A stretch of 64,000 nucleotides of DNA from positions 32,766 through 96,765 of the forward strand of contig JAQBHL010000041.1 of the NCBI GenBank assembly GCA_032127745.1. The letters are read 5' to 3'. The stretch's first letter is position 1; each line of letters opens with the position of its first letter. Source of the DNA: JAGNNV01 sp032127745 (GTDB taxonomy: Bacteria; Acidobacteriota; Vicinamibacteria; Fen-336; JAGNNV01). The position numbers and the translations under genes are program-made. Below the pieces are notes generated by a model. It was given only the letters and a program-made list of their open reading frames with translations. It was not told where the DNA came from and did not search any database. Positions 16,361-25,618 of the stretch are shown piece by piece.

Positions 16361-18472
16361 GTGAGCTCCCTCGCGCTGAGCGCCGAGCAGCTCGCGGCGG
16401 TGCGTGCGACCCACGGGCCGACGCTCATCCTGGCCGGCGCGGGCAGCGGGAAGACGCGCGTCATCACCGAGCGTGTGTCTTTCCTGGTGGCGGAGCTCGG
16501 GGTGGACCCGAGGAGCATCCTGGCCGTCACCTTTACCAACAAGGCTGCGGACGAGATGCGGCGGCGCGTCGAGGAGCGTCTGGGCTCGCGCGCGGCCTCT
16601 TCGTGGATCATGACGTTCCACGCTTTGTGCGTGCGAATTCTTCGCCGGCATCCGGAAGAGGCCGGTCTGCCGCGCCAGTTCGTCATTTACGATCAGGACG
16701 AGTGCCTGTCCCTGGTCAAGCGCGCGATCTCCTCTGTCGGCCTGTCTGACAAGACCTATTCCCCCCGCCGGGTCCTCTCCCTGCTGTCGATGCAGAAGAA
16801 CGGCCGCCCCTACTCGGAAGCCGATGTCCGGGACTATCGGATCGAGGTCCTGAACGAACTCGCGGGGAGGTACAACGCCGGTCTTCGCGCGGCCAAGGCG
16901 GTGGACTTCGACGACCTGCTCGCCTTTTCGGCGCGCCTGCTCGAGGAGAGCGACGTCCTCGAACGGGACTCGCAACTGGCCTTCCGCCACATCCTGGTCG
17001 ACGAGTATCAGGACACGAACCGTCTTCAGTACCGGATCGTGCGCGCCCTGGCCACCACCCACCAGAACATCACCGTGGTGGGGGATGAGGACCAGTCGAT
17101 CTACTCCTGGCGGGGCGCCGACATCAGGAACATCCTGGAGTTCGAGCGCGATTTTCCGGGGGCGTCGATCTTGCGCTTGGAGGAGAACTACCGCTCGACC
17201 CAGGCCATCCTCGACGCGGCCTCCGGACTCGTGGTCAGAAACGAGAATCGCATCGGCAAGACCCTGAGGGCGATGCGCCCGGGCGGAGCGCTGGTCGAGA
17301 GTCTGGTGGCCCGGGACGAGTACGAGGAAGCTTCGAAGGTGGCGACGGACATTCATCGGAAAGGGGACGGGCTCCGAATCGCGTGCCTGTATCGGATGAA
17401 TGCACAGAGCCGGGCGCTCGAAGAGGCCCTGGCCGCGGTGCGGGTTCGCTACCAGGTGGTGGGTGCGGTCGGGTTCTATGCTCGTCGCGAGATTCGCGAC
17501 TTGTTGTCCTATCTCCGGCTGAGCCTCAATGAGGACGATGATTCCGCTTTTCGCCGGGTGGTCAACGTACCCCCGCGCGGGGTGGGCGAACAGACCCTCG
17601 GCGCCATCACCCTGGCCGCCCAGCGGCGCGGCGTTTCCCTCTGGAAGGGCCTGCTGGATGTTCTCGAGTCTTCGTCCCTGCCCGCCCGTACCCGGGGCGC
17701 CTTGGGCCGCTTCGTCGCTCTCATCGCCTCTCTCAAGGGCCTGGAGGAGACCCTCGGCCCGGGGGCGCTCGTCGATGCGGTGATTCAGCAGACCGGCTAT
17801 GAGGCACTGATCGACGAGGAGCCGTCGCCGGCTCGGGAGGACCGACTGCAAAACCTCACGGAACTGCGGCTCGCGGCCGCCGATTTCGAGGAACGTGAGG
17901 GCCTGGGCCTGCGGGAGTTTCTCGATCGCACGTTCCTGTTGGCCGACACCGACTCGATTCGCGATGACGCGCCGGTCTTGCTCATGACCCTTCATGCCGC
18001 GAAGGGTCTCGAGTTCGACACCGTGTTTCTGGTGGGGCTGGAGGAGGGTCTGATTCCGCACCTGCGCGCGGTCCAGGATCCAGGCCAGATGGAAGAGGAG
18101 CGTCGCCTGTGCTATGTGGGCATGACGCGGGCCCGAAATCGGCTGGTTCTGACCCGCGCCCGTGAACGTTCCTACTTCGGAGATCGGAGGGTGACTTTGC
18201 CCAGCCGTTTTCTCTCGGAGATCCCTCCGGAGTGCTTCGACGGCCCCGGCCCGAGTCCGGCGCCAGCGCTTCCCCTGGCCGGCGAGGCGCGCTCAAACCA
18301 GCCCCCCACATTCCGCTTCAGGACCGGACAGAGCGTCATCCACGATCGTTTCGGCTATGGAACCGTGCTCCGGATCGAGGGCGCCGGGGAGGACGCGAAG
18401 CTCACCGTCTCCTTCCCGGGGCGGGGTGCGACCAGGCTCCTGGCGAGATTCGCCGGACTGAAGCCAGCCTGA
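16361..18472 (+). CDS. UvrD/PcrA/Rep-family superfamily-1 DNA helicase
   Basis: The 703-residue protein has SF1A helicase motifs in order: LSAEQLAAVRATHGP with LILAGAGSGKTRVI (Walker A), VTFTNKAADEM, HILVDEYQDTNRLQY (DExx), VVGDEDQSIYSWRGAD, LEENYRSTQAIL, LMTLHAAKGLEFDTVFLVGLEEGLIPH and RRLCYVGMTRARNRLVL. The C-terminus (FRTGQSVIHDRFGYGTVLRI) is the Tudor-like domain of PcrA/UvrD that contacts RNA polymerase. It unwinds DNA in repair and removes RecA filaments. GTG 16361 starts 15 bases after glmS. The exact member (pcrA, uvrD or rep) is not decided here. Confidence 0.93.
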   Translation: MSSLALSAEQLAAVRATHGPTLILAGAGSGKTRVITERVSFLVAELGVDPRSILAVTFTNKAADEMRRRVEERLGSRAASSWIMTFHALCVRILRRHPEEAGLPRQFVIYDQDECLSLVKRAISSVGLSDKTYSPRRVLSLLSMQKNGRPYSEADVRDYRIEVLNELAGRYNAGLRAAKAVDFDDLLAFSARLLEESDVLERDSQLAFRHILVDEYQDTNRLQYRIVRALATTHQNITVVGDEDQSIYSWRGADIRNILEFERDFPGASILRLEENYRSTQAILDAASGLVVRNENRIGKTLRAMRPGGALVESLVARDEYEEASKVATDIHRKGDGLRIACLYRMNAQSRALEEALAAVRVRYQVVGAVGFYARREIRDLLSYLRLSLNEDDDSAFRRVVNVPPRGVGEQTLGAITLAAQRRGVSLWKGLLDVLESSSLPARTRGALGRFVALIASLKGLEETLGPGALVDAVIQQTGYEALIDEEPSPAREDRLQNLTELRLAAADFEEREGLGLREFLDRTFLLADTDSIRDDAPVLLMTLHAAKGLEFDTVFLVGLEEGLIPHLRAVQDPGQMEEERRLCYVGMTRARNRLVLTRARERSYFGDRRVTLPSRFLSEIPPECFDGPGPSPAPALPLAGEARSNQPPTFRFRTGQSVIHDRFGYGTVLRIEGAGEDAKLTVSFPGRGATRLLARFAGLKPA

Positions 18473-18480
18473 TCGCATCG

Positions 18481-18502
18481 GGGGGGCCGGAAGGGGCCCC
18501 CC
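18481..18502. terminator. GC-rich hairpin terminator between convergent genes
   Basis: A perfect 8-bp stem GGGGGGCC / GGCCCCCC (18481-18488, 18495-18502) with a 6-base loop lies 8 bases after the helicase stop and 28 bases before the end of the minus-strand lipoprotein gene. The T-run is very short (TT), so it may be a Rho-assisted or bidirectional barrier. Confidence 0.5.
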
Positions 18503-18530
18503 TTGTCGAAGGTTCCGGCGTCGCGTGCGG

Positions 18531-19196
18531 CTACTGGGGGGTGATGGTCTGGATGAGCCAGCGGCTCATCACCTTGTTTCCCTGGCCGCCGGGCGCGACG
18601 TCGTACTTGCGGAGCTGGACCGTGTAGGTCTTGACCTCGCCGTCCGACTCGACCTCGACGGTTGCGCTGGACATCACGAGGTCGCCGGCCAGGCCATCCA
18701 CAGCGCTGGTCTGCCCGGTGGACATGGTGACCAGTCGCTTTTCCCGGTCATAGGCGCTCTTGGCTTCCGCCGCCTTCGCCTTGAGCTCAATGTCCGCATC
18801 GTTGAATTTCTTCCACTCGTCTGCGGTCTTCTGGAGGTTGGCGGGCGCCGGTTTTCCGGCTTCGACCAAGGGCTTGACCTTGTCGACTTCGAGCGGATGC
18901 GCGTTGAAGTAGGCGCTTGCTTCCTTCTTGTTCTCGGATACGGCTTCGTCGGCGGCCTTGAGGGCCTTGCTGAGGCTGCCGAGGGGGGCGGGCGATCGCT
19001 GCTCCTCGCCTACGCTCGTAACCTTCCAGCTCTGGACCTCCCCTTCGAACGGGATTATCGAGAAGCTCGAGACGGTCTCGGTGTCCTTCGCCTGAGTGGC
19101 TCGAAAGAAACTGTCGATAACCGTGGCTTCCTGGCTACCGCAGGCGATGGTGGCCACGACCGCCAGCGCTGTCAAACCGACATAGGACTTTTTCAT
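18531..19196 (-). CDS. Predicted lipoprotein, unknown family
   Basis: The 221-residue protein has a signal peptide with a lipobox ending in Cys (VATIACG at about residues 14-20). A periplasmic domain follows, with a helical middle (KPAPANLQKTADEWKKF) and a C-terminal beta-rich part that includes TYTVQLRKYDV and RWLIQTITPQ. The opening SFFRATQAKDTETVSSFS is reminiscent of NTF2/DUF4878-like lipoproteins, but I cannot assign a family. Its ATG overlaps the gyrA stop (ATGA), so it is co-transcribed with and translationally coupled to gyrase, an unexpected partner. Confidence 0.75.
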   Translation of the reverse strand: MKKSYVGLTALAVVATIACGSQEATVIDSFFRATQAKDTETVSSFSIIPFEGEVQSWKVTSVGEEQRSPAPLGSLSKALKAADEAVSENKKEASAYFNAHPLEVDKVKPLVEAGKPAPANLQKTADEWKKFNDADIELKAKAAEAKSAYDREKRLVTMSTGQTSAVDGLAGDLVMSSATVEVESDGEVKTYTVQLRKYDVAPGGQGNKVMSRWLIQTITPQ

Positions 19197-21703
19197 GATT
19201 CGCTCCCTGGCGTTGCTGTTGGGGCCTCGTCTTCGGCCGTGTCACCTGTCTCCGCGGTTTCGTCCTTCTCGGCGAGGCGGGCGATGGAAACCAACTGGTC
19301 GCCATCGTCGGTCTGGATCAGGCGCACGCCCTGCGTGTTCCGGCCCATCGTCGAGATTTCGGTTGACCGCGTTCGTATGATCATACCCTTACCGGTGATC
19401 AGCATGACGCCCTCATCGCCGCTTATGAAAATCACTCCGATGACCGCGCCGTTACGGCCCTCGGTCTTGATGTTGATGATGCCCTTGCCGCCCCGGCCCT
19501 GGATTCGGTATTCCTCGACCGGGGTGCATTTTCCGTAGCCGTTCTCGCATACCGTCAACACCCGACCCGACTCGCGGACCACCTCGAGCGACACCACCGC
19601 ATCGCCTTCGTCGAGGTCGATGCCCTTGACCCCGTAGGCGGTCCGGCCCATGGGCCGTGCGTCCGTCTCTTCGAACCGGATGGCCATGCCTCCGCGGGTG
19701 CTCAGGAGCAGTTGGTCGGCGCCGGTGGTCTGAATGGCATCGATGAGCGCGTCGTCTTCCTCGACCGAGAGGGCAATGATGCCGCCCGGCCTCGGTTTCG
19801 AGAATGAGGCCAGGGCGGTTTTCTTGATCACGCCCTTGCGGGTGGCGAGAACGATATGGCCCTCGGCCTGGAAATCCCGGCAGGCGACGAAAGCTGCGAT
19901 CTTCTCGCCCTCCTGGAGGCGGACGAGGTTCACGGCGGCCTTGCCCTTGGCCCCGGGTCCCACGTCTGGAATCTCATGGACCTTGAGCCAGTAGAGCCTC
20001 CCCCGATTGGTGAAGATCAGTATGTAGGAATGGGTCGACGCCACGAACAGGTTCTCGACGAAATCCTCTTCCTTGGTCTTCATCCCTACCCGGCCGCGGC
20101 CGCCCCGGCGCTGGCTGCGATAGAGGGTCATGGGGGTGCGCTTGATGTACCCCTCGTGGGTGATGGAAATGGCCACGTCCTCGTCGGCGATGGTGTCCTC
20201 GATCGAAATATCGTCGGGCGCGTCGATCAGCTCGGTGCGACGTGGATCTCCGTGTGTTTCCTTCAGGCCCTTGAGTTCCGAAACCACGATCAGGTCGATC
20301 TCGCTCTTGCTGCCCAGGATGGTCTTGAGTCGCACGATGCTGGCCTCGATCTCCGCGAGCTCGCTAAGAATCTTCTGTCGCTCGAGGCCGGTCAGCCGCT
20401 GCAGTTGCAGCTCGAGAATCGCAACCGCCTGGATTTCCGAGAGTGCGAATCGTTCAATGAGCTGGCTGCGCGCCTCCTGGGGGGCGGGTGCTTCACGAAT
20501 CAGTGCGATCACGGCATCCAGATTGTCGAGCGCGATCACATAGCCGCGCAGGACATGGGCCCGGGCCTCGGCCTTTCTAAGCTCGAACTCGATCCGGCGG
20601 CGAACCACTTCGCGGCGGAATCCAATGAAGTACTCGCAAGCCTGAAGAAGATTGAGCACCCGGGGCCGCCGGTGCACGATGGCGAGGAGAATGATCCCGA
20701 AGGTGTCCTGCAACTGGGTCTGCTTGTAGAGCTGATTGAGGATCACCTGTGCCGACTCGCCCTTGCGGATATCCACGACCATTCGCATGCCGCGCCGGTC
20801 GCTCTCGTCGCGAACCTCGGTGATCCCTTCGATCTTCTTCTCGCGCCAGAGCTCCGCGATCTTCTCGATGACCCGGGCCTTGTTGACCTGGAATGGAATC
20901 TCAGTGACCACGATGGATTCCTTGTCGCCCTTGCGCTTCTCGATCTCGGCCCGGGCCCGCATGGTGACGGAGCCGCGGCCGGTGCGATAGGCCTGACGGA
21001 TTCCGCTCTTGCCGAGGATGTAACCCCCGGTGGGGAAGTCCGGGCCGGTGACGCGCTCGAGCAAACCCTCGGTGCGCTCCTCGTCCGAGAGGGAGTGGTT
21101 CTCGATCAGGTAGACCAGACCGTCCACCACTTCGCCGAGATTGTGAGGCGGAATGTTGGTGGCCATGCCCACCGCGATTCCCGAAGATCCGTTTACCAGC
21201 AAGGCCGGGAGGACGGTGGGCAGGACCGTCGGTTCTTCAAGGCGGTCGTCGTAGTTGGGCTGGAACTCGACGGTTTCCTTGTCGAGGTCGGCCATCATGG
21301 CGGTGGCGATCCTGGTCAGCCGGGCCTCGGTGTAGCGCATGGCCGCGGGCCGATCCCCGTCCACCGAACCGAAGTTGCCCTGGCCGTCCACCAGAATGGC
21401 GCGCATGTTGAACGGTTGGGCCATGCGGACGAGGGTGTCGTAGACCGCGGCGTCGCCGTGGGGATGGTACTTGCCCATCACGTCGCCGACGATGCCGGCG
21501 CTCTTCCGAAAGGACCTCCCGGGGACGAGCCCCATTTCGTGCATGGTGTAGAGCACGCGACGGTTGGCGGGCTTCATGCCGTCGCGCACGTCTGGGAGGG
21601 CGCGGCCGATGATGACCGACATGGCGTAATCCATGTAGGACTGCTTCATCTCGTCGGCGATATTGACGGGGAGGGTGACGAGGGCGAAATCGTTTTGAGT
21701 CAT
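19193..21703 (-). CDS. gyrA: DNA gyrase subunit A
   Basis: The 836-residue protein has the breakage-reunion domain with catalytic Tyr124 in AAMRYTEARL and a C-terminal beta-pinwheel containing the GyrA box QRRGGRG, which marks it as gyrase rather than ParC. It ends in an acidic tail (DETAETGDTAEDEAP). In the quinolone region, E. coli Ser83 is matched by Ala85 (PHGDAAVYDT), while the Asp87 equivalent, Asp89, is kept. gyrB ends 25 bases upstream. It introduces negative supercoils with GyrB. Confidence 0.96.
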   Translation of the reverse strand: MTQNDFALVTLPVNIADEMKQSYMDYAMSVIIGRALPDVRDGMKPANRRVLYTMHEMGLVPGRSFRKSAGIVGDVMGKYHPHGDAAVYDTLVRMAQPFNMRAILVDGQGNFGSVDGDRPAAMRYTEARLTRIATAMMADLDKETVEFQPNYDDRLEEPTVLPTVLPALLVNGSSGIAVGMATNIPPHNLGEVVDGLVYLIENHSLSDEERTEGLLERVTGPDFPTGGYILGKSGIRQAYRTGRGSVTMRARAEIEKRKGDKESIVVTEIPFQVNKARVIEKIAELWREKKIEGITEVRDESDRRGMRMVVDIRKGESAQVILNQLYKQTQLQDTFGIILLAIVHRRPRVLNLLQACEYFIGFRREVVRRRIEFELRKAEARAHVLRGYVIALDNLDAVIALIREAPAPQEARSQLIERFALSEIQAVAILELQLQRLTGLERQKILSELAEIEASIVRLKTILGSKSEIDLIVVSELKGLKETHGDPRRTELIDAPDDISIEDTIADEDVAISITHEGYIKRTPMTLYRSQRRGGRGRVGMKTKEEDFVENLFVASTHSYILIFTNRGRLYWLKVHEIPDVGPGAKGKAAVNLVRLQEGEKIAAFVACRDFQAEGHIVLATRKGVIKKTALASFSKPRPGGIIALSVEEDDALIDAIQTTGADQLLLSTRGGMAIRFEETDARPMGRTAYGVKGIDLDEGDAVVSLEVVRESGRVLTVCENGYGKCTPVEEYRIQGRGGKGIINIKTEGRNGAVIGVIFISGDEGVMLITGKGMIIRTRSTEISTMGRNTQGVRLIQTDDGDQLVSIARLAEKDETAETGDTAEDEAPTATPGSES

Positions 21704-21728
21704 CGTTACTTCGCGGGTTGCGGTCTTT

Positions 21729-24119
21729 CTAGACGTCGAGATTGCGAACGTTGAGCGCGTTCTCTTCGATGAAGAGGCGGCGGGGTTCCACGGCGTCGCC
21801 CATGAGGGTCGAGAACATGACCTCTGCGACCTCCTCGTCCTCGAGGCGGACCTGGATCAGTGTTCTCTGGGTGGGATCCATGGTGGTTTCCCAGAGTTCC
21901 TCCGGGTTCATTTCTCCGAGCCCCTTGTAGCGCTGAATCTGGAGGCCCTTGCGGCCCTCCTCCATGAGTTTCGCGACCAGGGCATCGCGGGCGAAGACCT
22001 TTTGGGTGGTGCTCCCCGAGTGAAGCTCGAACGGAGGTTGATCGAATTCCTTCACTTCTTCGAAGGCCGAGAACAGGGCCTTGTATTCGGGACTGGCCAC
22101 GAAGTCCGCGTCCGCGGTGGAACGTCGCGGGGGCGACACGCTCTTGTCTTCGAAGGTGAGCCGGTAGGTGCCGCCTTCCACGGGCTCGACGCCGATGTCG
22201 TCTCCTCCATCCCGGGCCGACTGCGTGGCCTCGAGAAGCTCGGTCCGATCCTGGAAGAAGCTGGCGTCTCGGGCTCCCTTGCGAACCAGGAGGTCCGCCA
22301 GCTTCCTGGAGATGCCCCGCCGCTCGATCCGGGACAGGAGTTTCGCCACCCCGGTCAGCCGCTCGACGAACCGGCGGACCTTGGCCGGGTCGACGGTGGC
22401 CCCCGAGGCGTTCGAGATGGAACGCCCATCGAGCGCGCGGTCGAGGAGATAACCGTCGAGGGCCGATTCGTCCTTGAGATAGCGGCCGGATTTCCCGTGC
22501 TTGGCCTTGAACAGCGGCGGCTGGGCGATGAACAGATGGCCCCGTTCGATGAGCTCCTTCATCTGGCGATAGAAGAAGGTGAGGAGAAGAGTGCGGATGT
22601 GGCTTCCGTCCACGTCCGCGTCGCACATGAGAATGATCCGGTGGTAACGGAGTTTGGCCACATCGAAATCGTCGGCGCCCACTCCGGTGCCCAGGGCGGC
22701 GATGATGTTGCGGATTTCTTCGAAAGCGAGGGTCTTGTCGAGCCGTGCCTTCTCGACGTTCAGAATCTTGCCCTTCAGGGGAAGAATGGCCTGGAAAACT
22801 CGGTCCCGGCCCTGCTTCGCGGATCCTCCGGCCGACTCGCCTTCGACCAGGTACAGTTCGCACAGGGCGGGGTTCCGCTCCTGGCATTCGGCTAGTTTTC
22901 CGGGCAGGCCCGCGCTGTCCAGGGCTCCTTTCCGCCGGGTGAGATCTCGCGCCTTTCGGGCGGCCTCGCGCGCGCGCAGGGCTTCGAGGCATTTGTGGAT
23001 GATTTTTTTGGCCAGGCCCGGGTTTTCCTCGAGGAAGGCCCCGAGCTTCTCGTTGACCAGGCTCTCAACCAGCCCCTTGACCTCCGAGTTGCCCAGCTTG
23101 CCTTTGGTCTGCCCCTCGAACTGGGGGTTCGGCACCTTGACGCTGATAACCGCGCACAGCCCCTCCCGGGTGTCCTCCCCCTGGAGGGCCTCGGCGTCCT
23201 TGAGCTGGTTCTTCGACTGCGCGTAGGAGTTGAGGGTTCGGGTGAGCGCGCTCTTGAACCCGATCAGATGCGTGCCGCCTTCGTGGGTGTTGATGTTGTT
23301 GGCGAAGCTGTGGATGTTCTCGGCGTACCCGTCGTTCCACTGCATCGCGACTTCGACGATCACGCCGTCCCGGGTCCCTCCCACCTCGACCGGGTCGGGC
23401 GTGATGACCGACTTGTTCTTGTTGAGATGCTCCACGTAGGAGGCGATGCCACCCTCATACTTGAACTGGTGTGCCTTGCCGTCCCTCTCGTCGATCAGGG
23501 AGATCTGAATGCCGCGATTGAGGAACGAAAGCTCTCTCAGTCTTTGGGACAGCGAGTCGAAGGAAAACTGGGTGCTTTCGAAGATGGTGGGATCCGGCTT
23601 GAACGTGACCTTGGTGCCGCGACGGTCGGCCGGGCCCACTTGGGTCACGGGGGTAATGGGTATTCCCCGCTCGTAACTTTGGGTGAAGGTCTTTCCGTCG
23701 CGCCAGATCACGAGGTCGAGTCGTTCCGAGAGGGCGTTCACCACCGAGATCCCGACCCCATGGAGGCCGCCCGAGACCTGATAGGCCTTCTTTTCGAACT
23801 TGCCGCCCGCGTGCAACCTGGTCATGACCACTTCGGCGGTGTCGCCCAGTCCTGACGCGTGCGGTCCGGTGGGTATCCCGCGGCCGTTGTCGATCACGGT
23901 AATGGAATTGTCGATGTGGATAAAGGCTTCCACCGTGTCGCAGTGTCCGGCCAGGGCCTCGTCCACTGAGTTGTCGACGACCTCGTAAACGAGATGGTGA
24001 AGCCCCGACTCGCCGGTCGAGCCGATATACATGGCCGGGCGAACCCGAACCGCCTCCAGCCCCTCCAGGACTTTGATGGTGTCCGCGCCGTACGCGATCT
24101 CGTCAGTTTTCTCGATCAT
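21729..24119 (-). CDS. gyrB: DNA gyrase subunit B
   Basis: The 796-residue protein has the GHKL ATPase domain (VYEVVDNSVDEALAGHC, DNGRGIPTG, GGLHGVGISVVNALSE), the transducer, and a TOPRIM domain with YLVEGESAGGSAKQGRDR and MCDADVDGSHIRTLLLTFF. A large insertion of about 160 residues lies between the TOPRIM halves, as in proteobacterial-type GyrB. It ends with QRYKGLGEMNPEELWETTMDP. It supplies ATP hydrolysis for supercoiling. It lies in the order dnaA-dnaN-gyrB-gyrA, typical of replication-origin regions, although recF is missing between dnaN and gyrB. Confidence 0.96.
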   Translation of the reverse strand: MIEKTDEIAYGADTIKVLEGLEAVRVRPAMYIGSTGESGLHHLVYEVVDNSVDEALAGHCDTVEAFIHIDNSITVIDNGRGIPTGPHASGLGDTAEVVMTRLHAGGKFEKKAYQVSGGLHGVGISVVNALSERLDLVIWRDGKTFTQSYERGIPITPVTQVGPADRRGTKVTFKPDPTIFESTQFSFDSLSQRLRELSFLNRGIQISLIDERDGKAHQFKYEGGIASYVEHLNKNKSVITPDPVEVGGTRDGVIVEVAMQWNDGYAENIHSFANNINTHEGGTHLIGFKSALTRTLNSYAQSKNQLKDAEALQGEDTREGLCAVISVKVPNPQFEGQTKGKLGNSEVKGLVESLVNEKLGAFLEENPGLAKKIIHKCLEALRAREAARKARDLTRRKGALDSAGLPGKLAECQERNPALCELYLVEGESAGGSAKQGRDRVFQAILPLKGKILNVEKARLDKTLAFEEIRNIIAALGTGVGADDFDVAKLRYHRIILMCDADVDGSHIRTLLLTFFYRQMKELIERGHLFIAQPPLFKAKHGKSGRYLKDESALDGYLLDRALDGRSISNASGATVDPAKVRRFVERLTGVAKLLSRIERRGISRKLADLLVRKGARDASFFQDRTELLEATQSARDGGDDIGVEPVEGGTYRLTFEDKSVSPPRRSTADADFVASPEYKALFSAFEEVKEFDQPPFELHSGSTTQKVFARDALVAKLMEEGRKGLQIQRYKGLGEMNPEELWETTMDPTQRTLIQVRLEDEEVAEVMFSTLMGDAVEPRRLFIEENALNVRNLDV

Positions 24120-24246
24120 TACCGTGTGCTTGATTCCATTCTTGCGGTGCTCGCGCCCTCCGACGGCGGGACCCTTCCAAAGAGCCTTCGGGCCGGGGAC
24201 CGTGCCGGCCGGACCGGAGACGACATTGGAGACATTCGGTTGGGCG

Positions 24247-25359
24247 TTAGAGCCTCATCGGCATCAGGACGTAGCGATGCATCGAATCCCCATCCTTCTG
24301 CGCCGTCGGATAGAAGATGCCCTGGGCATCGCTGTCTTTGAGTTCTATGGTGATGTCGGAGTCGGTCAGCACGGAGAGGAAATCGATCAGGTACTGGGCA
24401 TTGAACCCTATGTCGACGGGGTCGCCCGAGTATTCCGCGGCAAAGGTCTCCACCGCTTCACCCTGGTCTGGAGAGGAAGCGTGAAGCTCGATCTCTCCCG
24501 GCTTCATGGTCAGTCGGATCGCTCTCGAGCGCTCGGTGGAAAGAAGGCTGACCCGGCGAAGGGCGTCCAGAAGGTCGGCCTTCTTGGTCTGACCTACCTT
24601 GGGGCCCTTGGCCGCTATCACCTTTTCATGGGCGGGAAACTGGCCCTCCACGAGCTTGCTGGTGAGGGTTCGTCGCGGCGTTCGGAAAATCAGGTGATTC
24701 TCGGTTCGGGAGAAGAAGACGGTTTCCTCTCCATCCGTGACCTGCTTGAGTTCCTGGATGGCCTTTCGCGGGATGAGAACCCTCTCCTCCTTGAACTTCG
24801 CTCCGTCGACCTTTTCCCGGGCGAAGCACAGGCGGTGTCCATCCGTGGTCACCATACTGACGGTATCGGCCTCGACAATCAGAAGCGCGCCTCCGAGGTA
24901 GTAGCGCGCGTCTTCAACCGTGATGGCAAAACTCGTCTTGGAGATGAGCCGGCTCACGACCGCCGCCGGCAGAGCAATCTCGTTCGCTCCTTTGCTCTCC
25001 GGCAGGGTGGGAAAGTCCTCCTTAGGGAGGGTGGCGACCTTGTAGTTTGTTCTCTCGCTCTGGACGGAGACGAAGCCCTCTTCGTCGTCGCGCAGGAGAA
25101 TGTCGGAGCCGGAGGGTAACGCCTTGATGATGTCGTGAAGCTTCCGGGCCGGCAGAGTCGTCGCTCCCGCCTTCTTGACCCGGACCGGACAGACGGCCTT
25201 GACCGATACATCGAGGTCGGTCGCAGACAGAGCCAGCGAATCATTTGACGCGACCAGCAGGGCATTTGAGAGTATGGCGATGGCCCCGCGACGGTCCACG
25301 ATTCCCTGAATGACCTGGAGATCTCGTACTAGGTCTTCACGGCGAACAGTTATTTCCAT
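24247..25359 (-). CDS. dnaN: DNA polymerase III beta sliding clamp
   Basis: The 370-residue protein has three repeated clamp domains. It begins MEITVRREDLVRDLQVIQGIV and contains ATDLDVSVKA, LPARKLHDIIKALP and the C-terminal YLIDFLSVL, and it ends YVLMPMRL, the family's usual C-terminal peptide M(P)MRL. It forms the ring that tethers the polymerase to DNA. It lies 259 bases downstream of dnaA on the same strand. The 127 bases to gyrB have no recF. Confidence 0.95.
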   Translation of the reverse strand: MEITVRREDLVRDLQVIQGIVDRRGAIAILSNALLVASNDSLALSATDLDVSVKAVCPVRVKKAGATTLPARKLHDIIKALPSGSDILLRDDEEGFVSVQSERTNYKVATLPKEDFPTLPESKGANEIALPAAVVSRLISKTSFAITVEDARYYLGGALLIVEADTVSMVTTDGHRLCFAREKVDGAKFKEERVLIPRKAIQELKQVTDGEETVFFSRTENHLIFRTPRRTLTSKLVEGQFPAHEKVIAAKGPKVGQTKKADLLDALRRVSLLSTERSRAIRLTMKPGEIELHASSPDQGEAVETFAAEYSGDPVDIGFNAQYLIDFLSVLTDSDITIELKDSDAQGIFYPTAQKDGDSMHRYVLMPMRL

Positions 25360-25618
25360 GGCCTGCTTTCCAAGAACCGATGGTTCCTTCTTCCTCTACT
25401 TGAGAACAAGAAGGAATAGTTATCAATTGAGATGAGAATGACGGTGTGATTGAGAATAGACAGATGTCGTTTATTTTCAATCCGTTACGATATTCTAAAC
25501 GATGTTGATTCATCTGTGAGTTTGTCGATGAAAACTGTTGGAACTTTGGGTTCCTTGCGCCATCCGGAATGAGGCGTTTTGAACTTGATGTGCAAAAAAA
25601 ACGCTTCACTGGACAAAG
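25360..25618. other. AT-rich dnaA-dnaN intergenic region, candidate origin or promoter segment
   Basis: This 259-base stretch is clearly richer in A and T than its surroundings, especially 25410-25530. Short frames within it are spurious. I see only degenerate DnaA-box-like strings (such as TTATCAATT near 25417-25425). A weak hairpin pairs 25572-25580 with 25598-25606. It could hold the dnaN promoter, a DNA-unwinding element, or both. Confidence 0.35.

Noticed and set aside
15857..18061. A 734-codon minus-strand open frame opposite glmS and the helicase
   Set aside because: It is antisense to two well-supported genes, low in family resemblance, and typical of long shadow frames in GC-rich DNA.
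19856..21754. A 632-codon plus-strand open frame opposite gyrA
   Set aside because: It is a shadow of gyrA codon bias; no recognisable domain.
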